Positions 6,520 to 12,300 of a stretch of 12,300 bases of DNA are shown here, piece after piece (the stretch's first letter is position 1; each line of letters starts with the position of its first letter). The notes below the pieces were generated by a model. The model ran no database searches, was not told the origin of the DNA, and saw only the letters and a program-made list of their open reading frames with translations. The translations under genes and the position numbers were made by a program. Origin of the DNA: Sulfurimonas sp. (GTDB lineage Bacteria > Campylobacterota > Campylobacteria > Campylobacterales > Sulfurimonadaceae); NCBI RefSeq assembly GCF_023229105.1, contig NZ_JALNZY010000059.1:1-12300 (forward strand), in the 5' to 3' direction.

Positions 6520-7665
6520 TTATCCTCCGATAGCTGCTGCCGGATCGGCGCTTATGACTTTTTTGACACCTACAAAAGAGGCTAGGATAGATGCTAAAAT
6601 AATTACACCAAAAAGTATCCATGCATCTGGAATTAGTAATACTACGAGTTTAGGAAATTTATCGTAAATCAAGTGTGAAAATACATTTCCAAAAATAAAG
6701 GCAAAGATTCCAAGTAGAAGTGTCTCTTTAACAATCATCTCTATAATAAGGCTGTTTGGCAACCCCATAAGTTTCATAATGGATATCACTTTCATCTTCT
6801 CTAGCGTCATGGTGTAGATGATAAGGGCTATAATTATGGTTGAGACAATTACCAAAATAACCGTAAAAAGACCTATCTGTTTTGAAGATTTTTCAATTAG
6901 ATTTTTTGTTAGTATCTCTTTTTGTTGTGCAGCTGTATAAACACTTTTGTGTTGCCATTTTCTTATATCCTGCGCTATTTCATCTATGTTAAATCCATCT
7001 TTAACAGTTGCTACAATACTGTTTACCATAAAAGATTCTGAATTTTCAACTCCTCTTGCTTCATTGTTTTGTATCTCTTTATTTGAGTATAAAAACTGCA
7101 ACTCCTGCGCATCTTTAAGGCTTAGATAAACTAACGGATCGCCGCCGTTTGATACAGTTTTGCTTGTAATGCCGACAACGGTATATAAATTTCGTCCAAG
7201 CTTTATTTTGTCCTCTAGTTTAAAACCAGTTTTGTCAGTTACGACTATCTCATAGTGGTCTGTTTTTAACTCTCGTCCCTTTATCAATCTTTGAGGGTTT
7301 ATGGGATTAATCTTTCCGTAAATATCGTATCCCACCGCTACTACTCTAACCGGTTTGTCTTTACGAGGAAGCTGGATATTTTGAAAAGTCATAGCTTCAC
7401 TTTTATCTATACCCTGCATTACATAGATAATATCTTTTAAATCCTCATGAACCCTTGATGATTCAGCAAAGGGTCCTAGAGTATCCTCTTGAACTATCCA
7501 TATATCTGCGCTTATATCGTTAAGTAAAATCTCGGCTTCTACCATCATTCCACGATATACGCCAATCATAATTAGGACGATTCCAAGCAGCATCCCAACA
7601 CCCATAGCAGTGACTATAAATTTGCCAAGGGTGTGCTCAATATCTCTTGCGGCTAAATTAATCAT
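6520..7665 (-). CDS. ABC exporter permease, FtsX/MacB/DevC type
   Basis: A 381-residue inner-membrane protein with the four-helix MacB-type topology. Helix 1 is at about 16-36. A large periplasmic domain follows (about 40-260, MacB_PCD-like, with DIWIVQEDTLGPF and LIKGRELKTDHYEIVV). Three C-terminal helices at about 264-286, 312-334 and 346-366 form the FtsX domain, and the protein ends in the cytoplasmic motif ISADPAAAIGG. The conserved MKVISIMKLMGLPNSLIIEMIVKE segment is the coupling helix that contacts the ATPase. The ATPase is a separate gene, so the arrangement is DevC/LolC-like rather than the fused MacB form. Its start overlaps the adaptor stop by 4 bp (ATGA), showing translational coupling. 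Such proteins push substrates from the periplasm out through TolC rather than across the inner membrane. Confidence 0.92.
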   Translation of the reverse strand: MINLAARDIEHTLGKFIVTAMGVGMLLGIVLIMIGVYRGMMVEAEILLNDISADIWIVQEDTLGPFAESSRVHEDLKDIIYVMQGIDKSEAMTFQNIQLPRKDKPVRVVAVGYDIYGKINPINPQRLIKGRELKTDHYEIVVTDKTGFKLEDKIKLGRNLYTVVGITSKTVSNGGDPLVYLSLKDAQELQFLYSNKEIQNNEARGVENSESFMVNSIVATVKDGFNIDEIAQDIRKWQHKSVYTAAQQKEILTKNLIEKSSKQIGLFTVILVIVSTIIIALIIYTMTLEKMKVISIMKLMGLPNSLIIEMIVKETLLLGIFAFIFGNVFSHLIYDKFPKLVVLLIPDAWILFGVIILASILASFVGVKKVISADPAAAIGG

Positions 7666-8807
7666 CTATATATCTTCATTCCATTGCTAAGCGGTTTGTT
7701 GTCGGCGTTATGTATCAACAACTCCGTATTTTCATCAATACCAGATAGCACGGCAGCCTCTTGCTCATTTTGTGCTAAGATAGAGATTGGCACAAAATGA
7801 GCATTATTACTGCTTGCTACCCAAACTCCTTTTTCTCCATCTTTAGTGCTAATTAAATTTAGAGGAATTTTTATTACATTTTCATATTTGGCAACTTCTA
7901 TGTTTACTTCAGCCTGCTCATTTATATAAAACAGAGCAGGAGTGGTTTGAAATCCTATTGCTATCTCCCTCTCAAGGGTAACAAGATTACTCATAGCCAC
8001 TATTCTTTGAACATTTCCGCTTAATTTTACATTTGGTTGAGATCTTAGTTTTATTGAGGCTTTTTGCATAAGCTCTACTTTATCGGCTACTCTCTCATCA
8101 ATATTTGCCACAACCCATAATGTTTTAGGATCTACTATCTTAAAAATTGGAGTAGAGGGGAGAACATATTGTGCAGCTTCTGCATCTTTTGAGATTATAT
8201 ATCCATCAACGGGAGAGTAGATTTTAACTCTTTTTAGTTTTGCTCCTATCGCTTCTATGCTCTTTTTTAGGCGCTCTATCTCTAGTTTTGCGGAGGCAAT
8301 TTTAGCTTTAGAAGCGTTTATTTGCGCATCTATGTTTTGCAGGTCGCTATCTGCTTTGTCATATTCTGCTTGCGTTACATATTTTTGCTGAAGCAGTTTT
8401 TTATAGCGCTCATAGGTTACTAAAATAAGTGTCTTTTGCGCTTCTAGACTTGCAAAATCGCTTTGCGCCGTTTGAACATCATGTTTGGCTTTACTAAGAG
8501 CTACTTTTTCTTCATCAAAAAGCATAGGAAGATCTACCGGGTCAATCGTTAAAAGCAGATCTCCTTTTTTTACCCAGTGACCCTCATCGAAGTATATATT
8601 TTCTATCTCTCCGCCGCTTTGCGCCGTAATAGTATATATATTTTTAGCAGCAACATTTCCGATGCCACGCACAGTTACGAGTAAATCCCCTTTTGTCGGT
8701 TTTGTTATAGCAAATGTTGATTTTACGATATATACTTTATTGTAAAAAACAGCGCCGCCAATAGCTATAAATAGTGCAATTATGATATATTTTAACCACT
8801 TTTTCAT
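7662..8807 (-). CDS. Periplasmic adaptor (HlyD/MacA/DevB family membrane-fusion protein)
   Basis: A 381-residue adaptor that bridges the inner-membrane ABC pump and the TolC channel. Plan: N-terminal anchor helix (about 5-24); first half of the lipoyl domain (VRGIGNVAAKNIYTITAQSGGEIENIYFDEGHWVKKGDLLLTID); a long coiled-coil hairpin (about 98-195) whose tip RYKKLLQQKYVTQAEYDKA matches the R-x3-L-x6-S/T contact motif for TolC; second lipoyl half (VKIYSPVDGYIISK); then beta-barrel and membrane-proximal domains (LWVVANIDERVADKV to the end). It overlaps TolC by 4 bp at its start and the permease by 4 bp at its end, both ATGA junctions. Length and domain order are normal for the family. Confidence 0.94.
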   Translation of the reverse strand: MKKWLKYIIIALFIAIGGAVFYNKVYIVKSTFAITKPTKGDLLVTVRGIGNVAAKNIYTITAQSGGEIENIYFDEGHWVKKGDLLLTIDPVDLPMLFDEEKVALSKAKHDVQTAQSDFASLEAQKTLILVTYERYKKLLQQKYVTQAEYDKADSDLQNIDAQINASKAKIASAKLEIERLKKSIEAIGAKLKRVKIYSPVDGYIISKDAEAAQYVLPSTPIFKIVDPKTLWVVANIDERVADKVELMQKASIKLRSQPNVKLSGNVQRIVAMSNLVTLEREIAIGFQTTPALFYINEQAEVNIEVAKYENVIKIPLNLISTKDGEKGVWVASSNNAHFVPISILAQNEQEAAVLSGIDENTELLIHNADNKPLSNGMKIYR

Positions 8808-10063
8808 TGAGTTTGTCCTTGTAGATAATCTAGTCTGTTTATTATATTGGTGATATCAAATTTAGCTTCAAGAAGCCCTAGTTTTGCAAAAAGATATGTT
8901 GATAGTGCATCAAGAACCTCTATATAAGTTGAGAGACCCTCTTTGTATCTTCCTTCAACTATTTCTCTTGTTGCATTTGAAGAAACCACAAGAGCTTCTT
9001 TGGCTTTTATAGTGTAAATATACCTTTGCAAATCAATTGCCAAATTTTCTACTTCCTCTTGAAGCAGAAGTTTTTGGGAATTATATGACTCCTTTGCCAT
9101 CTCATTTGAGATTTTAGCCTGTTGTGTTTGCGCGCTGATTCTTCCACCACTGTAAAGTGGGATGCTGAGGATAACTCCGACAAGCGAGGTGTCATATTCG
9201 TTAAGTGTTTCCTGATGAGTGTAGGAGGCTACGGCATCGATTGAGCCATAGTGCCCAGCTTTTGCTGCCTCATAGAGTAGGGCATCTCTTTGTATCTCCT
9301 CTTGAGAACTCTTTAGCGAGAAGTTTTTTTCTAAAACCTCTTGAAGAAGTAGCTGTGCATTTGCTGTATTTTGGTTTTTTATCGGTGTGGTCTCTTTGAG
9401 TTGCGTGTCTGTATCAATTTTTTCTCCGATGTAAAGAGAGAGAGTTGTGAGTGCTTTAGCAAAATTGGCATTGGCAATGGCAAGATTATCTTGAGCAATA
9501 TATAGCTCACTTAGTATGCTCGTTTCATCCGCTTGCGTTCTTAAGCCTTGGGCAACTAGCGCTTTTGCTTGCTTGTAAAGTTCCTCTTTTGTTTGTAAAT
9601 CTTTTTTTCTTATCTCTATCTCTTTAGTCTTTAAAAGTGCTAAATTATACTGATTTTTAACATTGTAAACCAGAAGAGCTTTTGCGTCATCCAGAGAAAG
9701 ATTAGCTATGTTTTCACCTTTTTTATATGCGTTAATGGTTGAAGTTGTTTTTGAAAAATCATATATTTTTTGATTTAGCGTAGCATCAACCCGCCAACTA
9801 TCATCTTCAATCGTTTGAAACTGATTATTCCTTGGCATAACAAAAGTATCGATTGGGTTGTACTGAGCACTCACGTTTATCTGAGGGAGATAATCTGCTT
9901 TAGCGATATCTACTAAAGATTTTTTTTCAAAAACACTCAAAGCCGCTTTTTTAATATCGGGATGATTTTTTAGTGTTTTATCGATGCACTCATCAAGTGT
10001 CAGCTCTGTGGCACCAGAGATGTTGAGAAAAAGATAAAAGCATACAAAGATAAATTTTCTCAT
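8804..10063 (-). CDS. TolC-family outer-membrane efflux channel
   Basis: A 419-residue outer-membrane factor. Sec signal peptide at about 1-18 (cleavage near SGA|TE). The mature start ELTLDECIDKTLKNHPDIKKA is the standard entry to the OEP domain, and the protein shows the internal duplication of the family, with the second half beginning near LLLQEVLEKNFSLKSSQEEI. The stretch VILSIPLYSGGRISAQTQQAK is the family-typical G-x-x-x-x-P-L-[YF]-x-G-G-R motif at the periplasmic end of the second repeat. It is first in the exporter operon, with a good ribosome site (AGGAG, 10074-10078, minus strand) and a predicted regulated promoter at 10109-10142. As an operon-specific TolC, it probably serves this pump rather than many pumps. 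Confidence 0.94.
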   Translation of the reverse strand: MRKFIFVCFYLFLNISGATELTLDECIDKTLKNHPDIKKAALSVFEKKSLVDIAKADYLPQINVSAQYNPIDTFVMPRNNQFQTIEDDSWRVDATLNQKIYDFSKTTSTINAYKKGENIANLSLDDAKALLVYNVKNQYNLALLKTKEIEIRKKDLQTKEELYKQAKALVAQGLRTQADETSILSELYIAQDNLAIANANFAKALTTLSLYIGEKIDTDTQLKETTPIKNQNTANAQLLLQEVLEKNFSLKSSQEEIQRDALLYEAAKAGHYGSIDAVASYTHQETLNEYDTSLVGVILSIPLYSGGRISAQTQQAKISNEMAKESYNSQKLLLQEEVENLAIDLQRYIYTIKAKEALVVSSNATREIVEGRYKEGLSTYIEVLDALSTYLFAKLGLLEAKFDITNIINRLDYLQGQTQ

Positions 10064-10108
10064 TATTTGAACTCTCCTTTTATAAAATATTTTTAAATTT
10101 AAATAAGC

Positions 10109-10142
10109 ATTATAATTTAAAAGTGTGAAAACATTGTGAAAT
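10109..10142 (-). promoter_or_regulatory. Response-regulator box and -10 of the tolC exporter operon
   Basis: On the minus strand TTCACA (10135-10140) and TTCACA (10124-10129) are direct repeats 11 bp apart, followed after 9 bases by a perfect TATAAT (10109-10114). The flanks are also shared with the site at 5757-5790: ATTTCACAAT-N3-TTCACACT in both, 18 of 21 bases identical across the box. The predicted transcription start near 10102 gives a leader of about 38 bases. The repeats replace the -35 box, consistent with activation by an OmpR-type regulator. The divergent small gene at 10237 lies 95 bp away and might also be affected. Confidence 0.7.
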
Positions 10143-10217
10143 CCATAGATAAGGGTACTATCTTAAAGCTAAAAACAAAGCCAACTATCAACCTTCGTTG
10201 GTTATTATACGAAAAAT

Positions 10218-10223
10218 TATACT
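10218..10223 (+). promoter_or_regulatory. Possible -10 box for the small gene/MATE operon
   Basis: TATACT matches the -10 consensus at 5 of 6 positions and lies 13 bases before the ATG at 10237. No good -35 is visible; -35 boxes are often poorly conserved in Campylobacterota. In such AT-rich DNA this is a weak call. Confidence 0.3.
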
Positions 10224-10236
10224 AAAAAGTTTATTC

Positions 10237-10518
10237 ATGAAAAAGATGATTTATAAGTCAAGTGCCGGAGATTTGGATTTGAGCAAACTAACGCGGCTCT
10301 ATCCTGCTGTTGTTGTTGATTTGAACGGCGAGACTGCAGAGATGAGTCTGGAGTGGACGGAACTTTACGGTGAGAAGGTTAAGCTAAAAGCTTATGTGCT
10401 TGTTTTTGATTTTACTCCTATTCATGAAGAGAAAAAAGAGAAAATTACTTTAGAGTTTAAGACGAAGGAGGAGCTTATGGCATCTATGCAAGAGGTATCA
10501 CGATTTTTTCAAAACTAA
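10237..10518 (+). CDS. Small conserved-looking protein of unknown function
   Basis: No named domain recognised. The chosen start, ATG at 10237, gives 93 residues; an upstream TTG at 10198 would add 13 residues that look like untranslated leader (VIIRKIILKSLF) and has no ribosome site. The product is soluble, with a probable beta-rich core (YPAVVVDLNGETAEMSLEWTEL and KLKAYVLVFDFTP, about 20-60) and a charged helical end (KTKEELMASMQEVSRFF). No signal peptide or membrane segment. A TATACT (10218-10223) could be its -10. The MATE gene follows in another frame and its likely N-terminus overlaps this gene's 3' end, so the two are probably co-translated. I rate it a true gene for its balanced protein composition and position. 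Confidence 0.7.
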   Translation: MKKMIYKSSAGDLDLSKLTRLYPAVVVDLNGETAEMSLEWTELYGEKVKLKAYVLVFDFTPIHEEKKEKITLEFKTKEELMASMQEVSRFFQN

Positions 10519-11831
10519 TCTCCCGCGATACGCATAGAGTTTTGTCTATTGCGATTCCTGCGGCACTTAAACATCTTGTCGATATTCTGCAGATTTTGAT
10601 AGATATGCTTATGGTCGGAATGGTAAGCGTTTCGGCATTGGCAGCGGTTGGTATGAGCATGCAGTTTATGATGATAATAAATGTGCTTATGACGCTCTAT
10701 GTTGTGGGTGGAAATTCTCTTATATCTAGATTTATTGGGCAGGGGAGAAAAAAAAGAGCCTCTGCGCTGCTCTATTCGCTTGGAATTTTCGCGGCTGTTT
10801 CATCTGTTTTTGTGACAATCGGCGGTTATTTTGGAAGTGAATATATCTATGCTCTAATGGGTGCAGAAGCTGATGTAGTAGAGCAGGGCACGCTCTATTT
10901 TAAGATAATTTCGCTGGGATTAGTCGTTATTTTTATCGACACACTTTTGTATAATGCACTCTCTGCTGCGGGGGATACAAAAAATTCACTCTACATAAAA
11001 CTTCTCTCCTCAGCGATTAACGCTTCTTTAAATTATGTTTTGATTTTTGGACATTTTGGATTTCCTGCTATGGGGATAGAGGGCGCGGCGTATGCTACTA
11101 TAATTGCTTATAGCTTTAATGTTGCGGCGTACTATATGCTTTTAAAACAACCGCATGCAAAGCTCAATTTTATTCCAATTATAAGAGTCAAAGATCTGAT
11201 AAGAGCTTGGCATGTAGGATGGAGCGCGGCACTAGAGAGGGGGATTTCAAGCATCTCTTTTCTCTTTTTTGTAGCCATCATAGCCGCATACGGAACGGCA
11301 GAACTTGCGGGATATCAAGTTGGACTTCGCATAGAGGGTATTGCTTTTATGCCCGGTTTTGGCTTTTCCATAGCCGCAACGGCACTAGTTGGTCAAAGTC
11401 TTGGTGCAAATAATAAAACAAGAGCCTACAACATGGGCATCATAAGTGGACGAATTGCTTATATATTTATGGGAAGTGTTGGTGTAATGCTTATCCTTTT
11501 TCCTGAATTTTTAGTCGGATTTTTTACAAAAGATGTCCCAACGATTGCAGTGACTTCCTACTACCTGATGCTAGTGGGATTGGCTCAAATCCCGCTTGCT
11601 ATCATGTTTGTCTATTCAGGAGCGTTAAGAGGGGCAGGAGCGACAAAAACCACGCTTAAAGTCAATGTGATTTCATTGTGGATATTTCGATTAATCCCCT
11701 CTTATATAGCCTATAAAATGGGTTATGGGATAATTGCTATTTTTATTATAATGAATGTAGAAACGCTTATAAAAGGGATTATCTACGTCTATATTTATAA
11801 AAAAAGAGCTTGGCTAGATACGAAGGTTTAG
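10503..11831 (+). CDS. MATE-family efflux transporter (start uncertain)
   Basis: An inner-membrane multidrug/cation antiporter with about 12 membrane helices. The first helix SIAIPAALKHLVDILQILID, followed by MLMVGMVSVSALAAVGMS, and the mid-protein AAYATIIAYSFNVAAYY are typical MATE features. The second half repeats the pattern (FMPGFGFSIAATALVGQSLGANN), matching the family's G-Q-x-x-G-A-x motif. The first standard start codon is TTG at 10542 (429 residues), but it has no ribosome site and would cut away the stretch just before helix 1. The frame is open back to 10461, encoding IFSKLISRDTHRVL upstream, and an AGAGGT (10491-10496) sits 6 bases before an ATT at 10503. I therefore place the start at ATT 10503 (442 residues) as the better fit; ATC at 10497 or TTG 10542 remain possible. 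Confidence 0.85.
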   Translation: MFSKLISRDTHRVLSIAIPAALKHLVDILQILIDMLMVGMVSVSALAAVGMSMQFMMIINVLMTLYVVGGNSLISRFIGQGRKKRASALLYSLGIFAAVSSVFVTIGGYFGSEYIYALMGAEADVVEQGTLYFKIISLGLVVIFIDTLLYNALSAAGDTKNSLYIKLLSSAINASLNYVLIFGHFGFPAMGIEGAAYATIIAYSFNVAAYYMLLKQPHAKLNFIPIIRVKDLIRAWHVGWSAALERGISSISFLFFVAIIAAYGTAELAGYQVGLRIEGIAFMPGFGFSIAATALVGQSLGANNKTRAYNMGIISGRIAYIFMGSVGVMLILFPEFLVGFFTKDVPTIAVTSYYLMLVGLAQIPLAIMFVYSGALRGAGATKTTLKVNVISLWIFRLIPSYIAYKMGYGIIAIFIIMNVETLIKGIIYVYIYKKRAWLDTKV

Positions 11832-11864
11832 TGATTAAATACTTAGATATTAGCAAGAAAAAGA

Positions 11865-11870
11865 TATAAT
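11865..11870 (+). promoter_or_regulatory. Possible -10 box of the sensor gene
   Basis: A perfect TATAAT lies 32 bases before the ATG at 11903, in the 71-bp gap after the MATE gene, with a poor -35 (CTTAGA, 11842-11847). A second TATAAT at 11886-11891 is too near the start codon to give a normal leader. No terminator is visible in this gap. Confidence 0.4.
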
Positions 11871-11902
11871 TGTTTTTAATATATATATAATGAGCAGACG
11901 GC

Positions 11903-12300
11903 ATGAATATCCCCAATCAAACAAGACGAAATATACTAATTTTTACTTTAATTATTTTGGCGTTAGCATGGGGAGTTATCTATCTATTTTTAAATTATCA
12001 GTTAAAAAGTTCAATAGATAGACAATTTCAGAGTGTAGCAGCTTCTGCACAGAGACTTTTTGAGATAGATTTAGAGCAGAGCAAAAAAGAATTAAATATC
12101 GAGCTAGATAAGATGGTTGCTCGTAATGACCTCTCAAAAGCCGTAAATGATGGAGATTATGAGGAGATAAAGTCCATCGTGCTTCCTTTTTATGATAGAT
12201 TAAAAAACGAATACGCAACATTAAATATTCTTACATTTCGTTCACCTGATGGGATAACGCTTTTTAGAGCGCATAAGCCTGAATATTTTGGTGATGCTTT
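11903..12300 (+). CDS. Membrane sensor with periplasmic dCache-like domain, N-terminal part
   Basis: The frame is open to the right edge; 132 codons are seen. A short basic N-terminus (MNIPNQTRRN) is followed by one membrane helix (about 11-31), then a long helical periplasmic segment (32-100) and the start of a ligand-binding fold. The stretch ILTFRSPDGITLFRAHKPEYFGD (about 109-131) matches the pattern of dCache_3-type double-Cache domains (F-x-x-x-D-G-x-x-x-x-R-x-H-K-P-E-x-x-G-D). In such bacteria this domain precedes a chemotaxis, GGDEF/EAL or kinase output, which lies outside the window, so the output type cannot be called. The ATG at 11903 was chosen because an overlapping ATG at 11890 is in a frame that closes after about 44 codons. 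The ribosome site is weak. Confidence 0.82.
   Translation, partial: MNIPNQTRRNILIFTLIILALAWGVIYLFLNYQLKSSIDRQFQSVAASAQRLFEIDLEQSKKELNIELDKMVARNDLSKAVNDGDYEEIKSIVLPFYDRLKNEYATLNILTFRSPDGITLFRAHKPEYFGDA

Noticed and set aside
6671..6690. AAGTGTGAAAATACATTTCC inside the permease gene, like the regulator box
   Set aside because: Only one half matches; the second half reads ATTTCC rather than TGTGAA and the place is inside a coding region.
11810..11860. Imperfect inverted repeat CTTGGCTA ... TAGCAAG after the MATE gene
   Set aside because: Arms are mismatched, the loop is long and no T run follows; not a credible terminator.
11976..12221. Minus-strand open frame of 81 codons
   Set aside because: It is antisense to the sensor gene, whose plus-strand frame gives a coherent membrane helix and Cache-type motif.
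1..12300. Mobile elements, CRISPR arrays, tRNA or rRNA genes, toxin-antitoxin pairs
   Set aside because: No transposase or integrase motifs, regular repeat-spacer pattern, cloverleaf-like segment or paired small toxin genes were seen.

Overview
The window is AT-rich, densely packed bacterial DNA. It looks like a member of the Campylobacterota (Epsilonproteobacteria), probably a Sulfurimonas-like marine or sulfur-oxidising chemolithotroph. The grounds are the low-GC codon use, a FlaG protein, a DUF1104-type secreted small protein (a family I know mainly from Campylobacterales), and a DUF808 membrane protein. The genus is an inference from protein flavour, not from a search. I see no rRNA, tRNA, IS element, CRISPR array or other sign of a mobile region.

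Layout. Positions 1-237 (minus) hold the N-terminal part of argininosuccinate synthase (argG). Positions 363-746 (minus) hold flaG, with a good sigma-28 (FliA) promoter match upstream. Positions 857-2963 (plus) hold an MFS transporter followed by a DUF808 membrane protein. From 2950 to 10063 lies one minus-strand block of nine genes. In transcription order these are a TolC-type outer-membrane channel, an HlyD/MacA-type adaptor, an FtsX/MacB-type permease, an ABC ATPase, a secreted DUF1104-like protein, a small Gly/Met/Gln-rich protein, an OmpR-type response regulator, a sensor histidine kinase and a one-haem cytochrome c-like protein. Positions 10237-11831 (plus) hold a small conserved-looking protein and a MATE efflux protein whose start is unclear. 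From 11903 to the right edge is the N-terminus of a membrane sensor with a periplasmic dCache-like domain.

The main discovery is regulatory. Two intergenic sites in the nine-gene block, about 4.3 kb apart, carry almost the same 34-bp promoter element (5757-5790 and 10109-10142). On the minus strand each reads TTCACA-N5-TTCACA-N9-TAWAAT. The two hexamers are direct repeats with an 11-bp period, as expected for a tandem-binding OmpR/PhoB-type regulator, and they cover the place of the -35 box. One site precedes tolC, the first gene of the export operon. The other precedes the DUF1104 gene, first in the operon that contains the response regulator itself. The simplest reading is a self-contained, autoregulated stress module: kinase and regulator sense an envelope or redox signal, perhaps with help from the cytochrome and the secreted DUF1104-like protein, and switch on both their own operon and a tripartite TolC-ABC exporter. 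Signal and substrate cannot be read from the sequence.
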